A stretch of DNA of 5,340 bases from Chitinophagales bacterium (GTDB taxonomy: Bacteria > Bacteroidota > Bacteroidia > Chitinophagales > UBA10324). The translations under genes were made by a program, and so were the position numbers. The notes under the pieces are model-generated. The model was given only the letters and a program-made list of their open reading frames with translations, did no database searches and was not told where the DNA came from. The stretch spans positions 1 to 5,340 of the forward strand of contig JAJAYG010000524.1 of the NCBI GenBank assembly GCA_026786335.1, written 5' to 3'. This document shows, piece after piece, positions 1-5,340 of the stretch; the first letter of the stretch is position 1, and every line of letters begins with the position of its first letter.

Positions 1-528
1 GTTGTGTCCACTGATTCAGCGGCTACACCGGTTGCCTTTGCAAGCATCTATAATAGAGAGTTAAGACAAGGAACAATTGCAAACCACCAAGGTTTCTTTT
101 CATTTGCTGCGCGAATTGGTGATACCATTGAAATATCCAGTGTTGGGTATAAGAATGGACTTGCTGTAGTACCGGATATAGCAAACGGTCAAGCATTTAC
201 GGCATTGGTTTTTCTTCAACCCGAAGTTTCGTTGCTGCCTGAAGCGAGAGTTTACCCTTGGCTATCTAAGGAACAATTCAGGCAAGCATTTATTAATATT
301 CCAATTCCAGAAGATGATCTTGAGAGAGCAAGAAAGAATCTTGACCCACAAACATTATTGGCTTTAGGTGAGAATTTGCACGATGCTAATATTATAGCAA
401 AGCAATCTTTAAATGCCTATTCGGCAACCTATTATTATCAAGGCCAATATCAACCACAGACCATATTAAGTCCCACTGCATGGATGCAATTTTTTGATGC
501 CTTGAATAAGGGGCTATTTAAGAAATAA
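1..528 (+). CDS. Carboxypeptidase-like regulatory domain protein, 5'-truncated by window edge
   Basis: The reading frame is open from base 1 to the TAA at 526-528, giving 175 visible residues. The GTG at position 4 could be called a start, but it falls inside the first strand of a recognisable domain, so the real start, probably with a signal peptide, lies left of the window. Visible residues 1-51 fit the carboxypeptidase-D regulatory-like beta-sandwich common in Bacteroidota secreted and outer-membrane proteins: a VVSTDS...PVAFASI opening, the turn GT (24-25) followed by GFFSF (31-35), and SSVGYK (46-51). Residues about 66-85 form another strand-like segment ending LLPEARVYP. The rest (about 88-175) is not a TonB plug or a peptidase. 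It holds an acidic/basic helix-like stretch PIPEDDLERARKNLDP (101-116) and a Tyr/Gln-rich part (YYYQGQYQPQ, near 143-152). I recognise the N-terminal domain but no function for the C-terminal half. The gene converges on def with a 17-bp gap. Confidence 0.75.
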   Translation, partial: VVSTDSAATPVAFASIYNRELRQGTIANHQGFFSFAARIGDTIEISSVGYKNGLAVVPDIANGQAFTALVFLQPEVSLLPEARVYPWLSKEQFRQAFINIPIPEDDLERARKNLDPQTLLALGENLHDANIIAKQSLNAYSATYYYQGQYQPQTILSPTAWMQFFDALNKGLFKK

Positions 529-545
529 CAGGTTCACTCTTTTTT

Positions 546-1136
546 TTATTTTTTTAGTGGGAACTTCATTCGATAATCTACACTTACGATTCCTCTGGAT
601 ATGTTATCAAGTTTCTTTTTAATTAACCTTTTCTTCAATGGGTTAAGATAGTCGACAAAAAGAACACCTTCAATATGATCATATTCATGTTGAATCACTC
701 GGCCGGCCAATCCGTCAAAAGTTTTTATATGGGTTTTAAAATTCTCATCCATGTACTGAATCGTTACTTCATCATGCCTCACAATGTCTTCCCGAATTTT
801 TGGAATACTTAAACAACCTTCATTATAATTACACTTCTCTCCTTCTTTCTTCAAGATTTTTGCGTTAATAAATATTTGATTGATTCCTTTTTCTCCTTCA
901 AAAATATTTTCAATCTCAGTATCTTCTTCAAAATGTTTAAGTGCGGTAATTGTATCAACGATAAACAACCGAATTGAATGCCCCACCTGAGGCGCCGCTA
1001 AGCCGATTCCGCTTGCTACTTGCATTGTTTCAAACATGTCATCAATTAATTTTTTTAATCCAATGTAATCTGAATTGATTGCTTCCCCTTTTTTTCTAAG
1101 GATCGTATCGCCAAATGCTATAATCGGTAGTACCAT
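546..1136 (-). CDS. def: Peptide deformylase
   Basis: Peptide deformylase is a metalloenzyme that removes the formyl group from the N-terminal methionine of nascent proteins at the ribosome exit. All three family motifs are present in the 196-residue product: GIGLAAPQ at 43-50 (motif 1), EGCLS at 106-110 with the metal ligand Cys108 (motif 2), and QHEYDH at 149-154 with metal ligands His150 and His154 and catalytic Glu151 (motif 3). The N-terminus MVLPIIAFGD matches the usual family opening, supporting this ATG. The segment between motifs 1 and 2 is long and acidic (about 67-87), which I believe is common in Bacteroidota deformylases. The start overlaps the ruvX stop by one base (TAATG), a layout favouring translational coupling, so def is the last gene of the four-gene cluster. 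Its TAA lies inside a T-rich tract on the plus strand next to the converging first gene. Length and motifs indicate an intact, functional enzyme. Confidence 0.97.
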   Translation of the reverse strand: MVLPIIAFGDTILRKKGEAINSDYIGLKKLIDDMFETMQVASGIGLAAPQVGHSIRLFIVDTITALKHFEEDTEIENIFEGEKGINQIFINAKILKKEGEKCNYNEGCLSIPKIREDIVRHDEVTIQYMDENFKTHIKTFDGLAGRVIQHEYDHIEGVLFVDYLNPLKKRLIKKKLDNISRGIVSVDYRMKFPLKK

Positions 1137-1549
1137 TAATGAATTGATTCTAAATAATTCTGCAAAATAATAACTGCGCTAATTTTATCAATAAGCGCTT
1201 TGTCTCTTCTTCTTTTTTTATTTACTCCTGATTCTAAAATTGCTTGTTGTGCCATTTTAGAACTAAACCTTTCATCCACTCTAATAATTTTAAGGGAAGG
1301 AAATTTTATATTTATTTCTCTTATCACTGAATTCACATTTTTGCTGAATTCCATTGGGGAATTATTTAAATGTTTAGGATCTCCAATTATCAATAATTCA
1401 ACTTTTTCATTTAAAAAATATGATTCAAGAAACTTTAACAATGAAGATGACTCAATTGTTTCTAATGAGGTTGCAATTATTTTTAACGGATCAGTAACCG
1501 CCACACCTGTTCTTTTTAAACCATAATCAAGTGCAATAATTCGGGACAT
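1136..1549 (-). CDS. ruvX: RuvX/YqgF family nuclease (putative Holliday junction resolvase, pre-16S rRNA nuclease)
   Basis: Members of the YqgF family have an RNase H-like fold. They are annotated as Holliday junction resolvases and are linked in E. coli to 5' processing of pre-16S rRNA. From the ATG at 1549 the product has 137 residues, the normal family size. The pattern is MSRIIALDYGLKRTGVAVTD, with acidic Asp8 and the DYG..RtG motif; IIGDP (54-58); DERFSS (92-97) with the second acidic position; and DKISAVIILQNYL (121-133) with Asp121 as the third. The order and spacing of acidic residues fit an active nuclease. A start 18 bases upstream (1567, MIYFNS...) is in frame but would overlap the ubiA stop by 17 bases and adds residues not seen in the family, so I prefer 1549, one base after the ubiA stop (TAGCATG). 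The stop overlaps the def start. NNSP where many homologues have a Gly-containing loop looks like lineage variation rather than damage. Confidence 0.93.
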   Translation of the reverse strand: MSRIIALDYGLKRTGVAVTDPLKIIATSLETIESSSLLKFLESYFLNEKVELLIIGDPKHLNNSPMEFSKNVNSVIREINIKFPSLKIIRVDERFSSKMAQQAILESGVNKKRRRDKALIDKISAVIILQNYLESIH

Positions 1550-1550
1550 G

Positions 1551-2399
1551 CTATTGAAATAAATCAATTAGAACAAAAGCAGAAAATACGATACTTGCAA
1601 TTCCGTTTGTAGTAAAGAATGCGATGTTAATTCTGCTTAGATCATTGGATTTAACAATGGAGTGCTGATAGAGCAACAACAAAGTAAAAATTGAAAGCCC
1701 GATCCAATACCACATACCTAAATTATCTTTAATCCCAATAAAAGAAAGGCTGATAATTGTTCCTGCATGAACGATCATTGAAATCCAGAGTGAGGTTTTC
1801 TTTCCCCATTTTGATGGCAATGAAAACAGGTTATGTGATTTGTCAAATGCAGTATCCTGAAGCGCATATATTATATCAAAGCCACCAACCCAGAAAAGGA
1901 CAGCTAATCCAAAAAGCACTGGCGCTAAATTGAATTCACCTGCTACAGCGAGATAAGCACCAATTGGTGCGAGCGATAATCCCAAGCCTAAAATAAAATG
2001 CGATAAGGCCGTAAATCTTTTTGTATAGCTATAGCCAAGTACAATCAACAGTGCAACAGGAGAAAGGAAAAAACAAATGGAATTAATAAAGTAACTGCAA
2101 GTAACAAATCCAATACAACAAATATTCACAAACGAAATTGCAGCTGCTTTTGAAATGAGCCCTGTAGGAATTTCACGGTTTACAGTTCTGGGATTTTCAC
2201 CATCAAACCCGGCATCAACAATTCTATTGAAACCCATTGCTGCACTTCTTGCAAAAATCATTGATGCAACTACGAGTAAAAATTTTATCCAGCTAAAAGG
2301 ATATCCATCATGCCAAACGGCAAGAAAGAAACCAATCATTGCAAAGGGTAATGCAAAAATTGTATGGCTGAATTTTATAAGCGAAAAATACTTCTTCAT
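1551..2399 (-). CDS. ubiA: UbiA-family prenyltransferase (4-hydroxybenzoate polyprenyltransferase-like, possibly MqnP)
   Basis: This is an integral membrane enzyme of the UbiA superfamily, which attaches a polyprenyl chain to an aromatic ring in quinone synthesis. The 282-residue product is mostly hydrophobic, consistent with the family's eight or nine membrane helices. Both Mg-diphosphate binding motifs are visible: NRIVDAGFD at 58-66 (Asn58, Asp62, Asp66, followed by NPRTVNRE) and YALQDTAFD at 178-186 (Asp182, Asp186). SYTKR (124-128) is also typical. The N-terminal IKFSHTIFALPFA and ARSAAMGFNR resemble the UbiA-like branch that includes MqnP of the futalosine menaquinone pathway more than MenA. 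Bacteroidota normally make menaquinone, so a menaquinone role is more likely than ubiquinone. That is inference: the exact substrate cannot be read from the sequence, and the symbol is given at family level. It starts two bases after the DUF1573 stop (TAGCAATG) and ends one base before ruvX. Confidence 0.9.
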   Translation of the reverse strand: MKKYFSLIKFSHTIFALPFAMIGFFLAVWHDGYPFSWIKFLLVVASMIFARSAAMGFNRIVDAGFDGENPRTVNREIPTGLISKAAAISFVNICCIGFVTCSYFINSICFFLSPVALLIVLGYSYTKRFTALSHFILGLGLSLAPIGAYLAVAGEFNLAPVLFGLAVLFWVGGFDIIYALQDTAFDKSHNLFSLPSKWGKKTSLWISMIVHAGTIISLSFIGIKDNLGMWYWIGLSIFTLLLLYQHSIVKSNDLSRINIAFFTTNGIASIVFSAFVLIDLFQ

Positions 2400-2401
2400 T
2401 G

Positions 2402-2893
2402 CTATTTGCTCACGTTGGAGGTGATCGTAAGTACGGTGCTTGCAGGATCAGTATTTGCAGTAATCGTTATTGTTTTGTTTTGCAATCCTTGTCTTCCTGC
2501 GCTGTTAAATTGAACTTCAATTTTTCCGGCTTCTCCCGGTGCAATTGGTTCTTTTGGATAAGTTGGTACCGTACAGCCGCACGAACCAATTGCATTTGTT
2601 ATAATTAATGGATTGGATCCGTTGTTTTTGAAAAGAAAAGTATGATCAACAATATCACCTTCTTTTAAATTTCCGAAATCGTATTTCATTTCTTCAAATG
2701 AAATTGTTGACTTTGGAGCATCCTTGTCAGCGTTGCCTGTTAATGCCGGAACCCGTTCATTAAGATTTATGTGAGGAATAGCCATTTGGTTCTGATTCCT
2801 TTTTTCAACTAAAGTTAAAATGTCGATTACTGTCATAATAAAAACGGAGATCGTGATTACTACAAGAGAAAGCGTTTTAATGTTATCATTCAT
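2402..2893 (-). CDS. DUF1573 domain protein with N-terminal membrane anchor
   Basis: The product has 163 residues. Residues about 7-29 form one hydrophobic segment followed by EKR, an uncleaved-looking signal anchor, so the rest is probably periplasmic or surface-facing. Residues about 63-160 match the DUF1573 immunoglobulin-like fold: ISFEEMKYDFGNLKEGD (64-80), HTFLFKNNGSNPLII (84-98), SCGCTVPTYP (104-113), IAPGEAGKIEVQFNSAGRQG (117-136), and a last strand ITITANTDP (142-150). The family is abundant in Bacteroidota and its biochemical role is not established. The Cys105-Gly-Cys107 pair in SCGCT is a conserved family feature; whether it forms a disulfide or binds something is unknown. The ATG at 2893 is chosen because it is the first Met and puts the hydrophobic segment near the N-terminus; another ATG at 2900 is out of frame. 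This is the first gene of the tight cluster, with a promoter-like box just upstream and ubiA two bases downstream. Confidence 0.88.
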   Translation of the reverse strand: MNDNIKTLSLVVITISVFIMTVIDILTLVEKRNQNQMAIPHINLNERVPALTGNADKDAPKSTISFEEMKYDFGNLKEGDIVDHTFLFKNNGSNPLIITNAIGSCGCTVPTYPKEPIAPGEAGKIEVQFNSAGRQGLQNKTITITANTDPASTVLTITSNVSK

Positions 2894-2917
2894 AATTCAT
2901 AATTTACCTTAAGTCTG

Positions 2918-2925
2918 CAAATTTA
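2918..2925 (-). promoter_or_regulatory. Candidate Bacteroidota -7 box for the DUF1573-ubiA-ruvX-def operon
   Basis: In the 75-bp gap between tsaD and the DUF1573 gene, the minus strand reads TAAATTTG, an exact match to the Bacteroidota -7 consensus TAnnTTTG. A TTG at 2944-2942 lies 16 bases upstream, one base short of the usual range for the -33 element. Transcription would start roughly at 2911-2914, leaving a leader of about 20 bases before the ATG at 2893. This suggests the cluster has its own promoter besides possible read-through from tsaD. The match is short and the DNA AT-rich, so chance cannot be excluded. Confidence 0.5.
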
Positions 2926-2968
2926 ACTACTATGATTAAAGCAACTAATACAAATCAATCAATGTGAA

Positions 2969-3973
2969 TTACCAAACGATTCTTGGTTGAGGTGCTATTG
3001 AAAGAGTATCAAATTTGTTTTCTAAATACTTATGATAAGCTACTGAAGCAATCATTGCTGCATTATCGGTGCAAAATTCGTACATCGGCAAATAGAGATT
3101 CCACCCTTTTTTATCGGCGATTTTCTGAGCTTCATTTCTTAACAAAGAATTGGATGAAACACCACCGGCCAAAGCAATTTCTTTGATCTCAAATTCTTCA
3201 GCAGCTCGTTTCAGTTTGTTTAACAATATTGAAACTATTCTGCTCTGCACCGATGCGCAAATATCATTTAGCCGTTCTTGAATAAAATTCTTGTTTTCCT
3301 TTTCCTTCTCTTTCAAAAAATACAAAATTGAAGTTTTTAGTCCTGAAAAACTGAAATCAAAATCCTTTATTTTAGGTTCTGGAAAATCAAATGCATTTGC
3401 GTTACCAAGTTTTGCATACCGATCAATCAGCGGTCCACCAGGATACGGCAATTTTAAAAGCTTAGCTGTTTTATCAAAAGCTTCTCCGGCGGCATCATCA
3501 ATGGTTTCACCAACGATTTTCATTTCAAGATATCCTTTTACCAAAACAATCTGAGTATGGCCGCCTGAAACAGTAAGGCATAAAAAGGGGAAAGCAGGAA
3601 TGCTATTCGAAATAAAATGTGCGTGAATGTGCGCCTGCATATGATGTACTCCAATAACAGGTACATTAAGCGCCATTGCCATTGCTTTGGCAAATGAACT
3701 TCCAACCATTAAGGAACCAATTAATCCCGGGCCTGCTGTAAATGCAATAGCAGACAGTTTATTTGTTGTTATATCCGCTTTTAAAAGAGCTTCATGAACA
3801 ACAGGAATAATCTTTTGAACGTGAACTCGGCTCGCCAATTCGGGTACCACACCTCCATATTGGTTGTGCTCCTGTTGCGATGCAATTACATTTGAAAGTA
3901 TCTTGCCGTTTTGAATAACTGCTGCAGCAGTTTCGTCACAAGAAGATTCAATAGCAAGAATGTTTACTGGCAT
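2969..3973 (-). CDS. tsaD: tRNA N6-adenosine threonylcarbamoyltransferase
   Basis: TsaD, with TsaB and TsaE, transfers the threonylcarbamoyl group to A37 of ANN-decoding tRNAs, forming t6A, which is needed for accurate decoding. The 334-residue product is full length for the Kae1/TsaD/YgjD family. Visible motifs: ILAIESSCDETAAAVI (5-20); VPELASRVHV (43-52); HHMQAH (110-115) with the metal ligands His111 and His115; LTVSGGHTQIV (133-143); DDAAGEAFDKTAKLL (159-173) and PGGPLID (178-184); FSFSGLKTS (207-215); LAGGVSSNSLLR (268-279); and CTDNAAMIA (301-309) with the metal-binding Asp303. A TTG four codons upstream (3985) could extend the frame to 338 residues. I prefer the ATG at 3973 because MPVNILAIESSC is the usual family opening and a candidate promoter box sits only 20 bases upstream. 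The Lys/Glu-rich patch at 221-228 is a surface helix variation. It is divergent from tamB, and the DUF1573 gene follows after 75 bp. Confidence 0.97.
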   Translation of the reverse strand: MPVNILAIESSCDETAAAVIQNGKILSNVIASQQEHNQYGGVVPELASRVHVQKIIPVVHEALLKADITTNKLSAIAFTAGPGLIGSLMVGSSFAKAMAMALNVPVIGVHHMQAHIHAHFISNSIPAFPFLCLTVSGGHTQIVLVKGYLEMKIVGETIDDAAGEAFDKTAKLLKLPYPGGPLIDRYAKLGNANAFDFPEPKIKDFDFSFSGLKTSILYFLKEKEKENKNFIQERLNDICASVQSRIVSILLNKLKRAAEEFEIKEIALAGGVSSNSLLRNEAQKIADKKGWNLYLPMYEFCTDNAAMIASVAYHKYLENKFDTLSIAPQPRIVW

Positions 3974-3993
3974 AAACTGCGGCAAGATGTTTG

Positions 3994-4001
3994 CAAAAAT
4001 A
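3994..4001 (-). promoter_or_regulatory. Candidate -7 box for tsaD
   Basis: Read on the minus strand this is TATTTTTG, matching the Bacteroidota TAnnTTTG element. It lies 20 bases upstream of the tsaD ATG at 3973, so transcription would begin near 3988-3990 with a leader of about 15 bases. No good TTTG -33 element is seen at the expected distance; the nearest is GTTTC about 23 bases upstream. The same octamer also occurs inside def (899-906, minus strand), showing that chance matches happen in this DNA, so confidence is moderate. Confidence 0.45.
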
Positions 4002-4006
4002 AGAAG

Positions 4007-4014
4007 TAACTTTG
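4007..4014 (+). promoter_or_regulatory. Candidate -7 box for tamB
   Basis: The plus strand reads TAACTTTG, an exact match to the Bacteroidota -7 consensus TAnnTTTG, 31 bases upstream of the proposed TTG start at 4046. Transcription would start near 4018-4021, giving a leader of roughly 25 bases. A TTTG at 3990-3993 lies 13 bases upstream, too close for a normal -33 element, so the upstream half is weak or absent. It is separated by only five bases from the oppositely directed tsaD box. Confidence 0.5.
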
Positions 4015-4045
4015 ACCACCTCTGAAACCCTTAACTATTGCAGGT

Positions 4046-5340
4046 TTGAGCGCATTTAAGAAAATTGCAAATATTCTATTGATCGTATTTGGAATCATCC
4101 TGATATTGATCGGCTATGTTGTTTATAAGATCAAAGATCCTGCATTTCAAACCAAAGTTGCAAAAGAAGCTACTGACTACTTATCAAAAAAATTAAATAA
4201 CCAGGTTAAGATCGGTAGTGTAGAAATCAGTTTTTTTCATTCCGTTATACTCAAAGATATTTTAATTACTGATCTCAATAAAGACACGCTACTTTCTGCA
4301 GGGAAAATTGAGGCGAGATTAAAACTATTAAGCCTTATAAATAACAGGTATGTGGTTGACTATATTTTATTAGACAGCTCTTCGATTTTTTTGCATCGCC
4401 CGCTTGATGGCGGCGACTATAATTTTCAGTTTATAGTAGATGCCTTTGCAAGCAGTGATACTACATCAAGCACAACTCCTTCAACTGTTAAGCTGGAATT
4501 AAGTCAGGTAAAACTCAATCAATGCCACTTTGTTTTTTTAGATGAATGGAATACAACGAAGCTGAATTTTATACTTCCACTTTTACAAATTGATGTTAAA
4601 AAACTTGACCTTCAGAGACAAAAAATTGAGTTGCAAAGAATTTTATTTGATCGCCCTGATTTGAGAATTACGAAATTGATTAATCATGAACCTGATACTT
4701 CATCATTCCCGTTTCCTGATACGGTAGTTGTTCATATTAATACGCAACCGCTCCAGCTTTTTGTTTCATCTCTCGAATTCAAAGAAGCAAATTTTACTTA
4801 TGATGATGAGAATGAAAAAGAGAATCCCGAAATATTTGATCCGGCGCATCAATCATACACGCATTTAAATATGAACATTGAAAACGGATCAATGATTAAT
4901 GATACCATCAAAGGCCGGTTTGCAAATTTAAGTGCAACTGAAAAATGTGGTTTTGTATTGAATCATCTTGAAGGTGATGGTAAAGTTACTCCCTTCGAAG
5001 CCTCCCTTTCAAATTTGAAAATTGAAACTCCCAACTCAAAGATCACTGATTATTTCGCAATGAACTATTTCAATTTTCATGCTTTCTTAAATATAAATGA
5101 AGACCTTGTTCTAAAACTCAATTTAAAACAATCAACAATTGATTTAAAAGATGTCGCCTATTTTATTCCGGGTATTAAAGGCATTAATGAAAAGGTAATT
5201 GCTGACGGTAAAATTCAAGGGGCGCTTGATAACATTAAAGGTAAAAACCTTTTACTTAAAGCCGGCAACGCTACAAAATTTGATGGCAATATTGAGATGA
5301 AAGGGTTGCCCGATATTGAAGAAACTTTTATTGATTTTAA
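4046..5340 (+). CDS. tamB: TamB-like translocation/assembly module protein, N-terminal part (runs off window)
   Basis: An open frame runs without a stop from 4016 (after the TGA at 4013-4015) to the right edge; 431 complete codons are visible from the TTG at 4046. TamB/AsmA-family proteins are long, inner-membrane-anchored periplasmic beta-groove proteins that link to the outer membrane in lipid transport and outer-membrane protein assembly. Residues 7-27 form one membrane helix after a Lys-containing start (MSAFKKIAN). Then come VAKEATDYLSKKLNNQVKIG and VEISFFHSVILKDILITD, the AsmA-like opening, with DTLLSAGKIEARL following, as in Bacteroidota TamB. The rest is repeated short beta-strand units (for example VIADGKIQGALDNIKGKNL near residues 388-406). 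The C-terminal TamB (DUF490) domain is beyond the window, as the full protein is usually well over 1,000 residues. There is no in-frame ATG before codon 276, so a non-ATG start is needed; TTG 4046 fits the anchor best, CTG 4022 is the alternative. Divergent from tsaD. Confidence 0.85.
   Translation, partial: MSAFKKIANILLIVFGIILILIGYVVYKIKDPAFQTKVAKEATDYLSKKLNNQVKIGSVEISFFHSVILKDILITDLNKDTLLSAGKIEARLKLLSLINNRYVVDYILLDSSSIFLHRPLDGGDYNFQFIVDAFASSDTTSSTTPSTVKLELSQVKLNQCHFVFLDEWNTTKLNFILPLLQIDVKKLDLQRQKIELQRILFDRPDLRITKLINHEPDTSSFPFPDTVVVHINTQPLQLFVSSLEFKEANFTYDDENEKENPEIFDPAHQSYTHLNMNIENGSMINDTIKGRFANLSATEKCGFVLNHLEGDGKVTPFEASLSNLKIETPNSKITDYFAMNYFNFHAFLNINEDLVLKLNLKQSTIDLKDVAYFIPGIKGINEKVIADGKIQGALDNIKGKNLLLKAGNATKFDGNIEMKGLPDIEETFIDF

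Noticed and set aside
532..564. Possible terminator between the converging first gene and def: short inverted repeat GTTCACT/AGTGGGAAC flanking a loop with T8-A-T7
   Set aside because: The stem is only four pairs plus three after a GG bulge, and the T-run lies in the loop instead of after a GC-rich stem, so it does not look like a standard intrinsic terminator. The T-tract also encodes the Lys-Lys-stop end of def.
899..906. TATTTTTG promoter-like octamer on the minus strand inside def
   Set aside because: It lies inside the def coding region with no gene starting downstream at a sensible distance. Taken as a chance match in AT-rich DNA and used as a caution for the other boxes.
1200..1526. 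Plus-strand 108-codon open frame antisense to ruvX
   Set aside because: It is fully covered by the well-supported ruvX frame on the other strand, and its product has no recognisable domain.
2155..2608. Plus-strand open frames at 2155-2424 and 2399-2608
   Set aside because: They are antisense to ubiA and the DUF1573 gene, which have clear family motifs; the antisense products are low-complexity and unrecognisable.
2983..3554. Plus-strand open frames at 2983-3186 and 3291-3554
   Set aside because: Both are antisense to tsaD, whose motifs cover the whole region; no evidence of independent coding.
3622..3658. Alternating purine/pyrimidine-like GTGCG/GTGCGC tract (tgtgcgtgaatgtgcgcctgc)
   Set aside because: It encodes the conserved HHMQAHIHAH metal-binding motif of TsaD on the minus strand, which explains the repeated His codons.
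3987..4025. Short ORF with ATG at 3987 (MFAKIRSNFDHL) just upstream of tamB
   Set aside because: It is only 12 codons, in another frame from tamB, and starts upstream of the predicted tamB transcription start, so it is probably not transcribed. A frameshift joining it to tamB cannot be excluded but is not needed, as TTG 4046 gives a normal anchor.

Overview
The window reads as an ordinary chromosomal stretch of a Bacteroidota bacterium, most likely from the Chitinophagales/Sphingobacteriia side. The basis for this is: AT-rich DNA; genes without clear Shine-Dalgarno sites; a Bacteroidota-style TamB with an N-terminal membrane anchor; a DUF1573 protein; a carboxypeptidase-like regulatory-domain protein; and matches to the Bacteroidota -7 promoter element TAnnTTTG in both intergenic gaps that lie upstream of genes. 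The lineage is an inference from gene families and layout; no 16S rRNA or other marker is present.

Layout: (1) Positions 1-528, plus strand: the 3' part of a gene for a protein with a carboxypeptidase-like regulatory (beta-sandwich) domain, cut by the left edge. (2) Positions 546-2893, minus strand: a very tightly packed cluster read right to left, DUF1573 protein, UbiA-family prenyltransferase, RuvX/YqgF nuclease, peptide deformylase. The junctions are +2, +1 and -1 nt, so it is almost certainly one operon. (3) Positions 2969-3973, minus strand: tsaD, 75 bp upstream of that cluster. (4) Positions 3974-4045: a 72-bp divergent gap with two back-to-back promoter-like -7 boxes. (5) Positions 4046 to the right edge, plus strand: the 5' part of a tamB-like gene, starting at TTG and running off the window.

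The identified genes are mostly core functions: tRNA t6A modification (TsaD), nascent-protein deformylation (Def), pre-16S rRNA processing or Holliday junction resolution (RuvX), quinone side-chain attachment (UbiA family) and envelope biogenesis (TamB). They share no single pathway beyond translation and growth; the tight packing suggests co-expression in growing cells. I saw no mobile element, CRISPR array, tRNA, rRNA, riboswitch or phage gene. I did not find a new multi-gene system. The items most worth a second look are the overlapping divergent promoter layout between tsaD and tamB, the non-ATG start of tamB, and the uncharacterised C-terminal half of the first gene.
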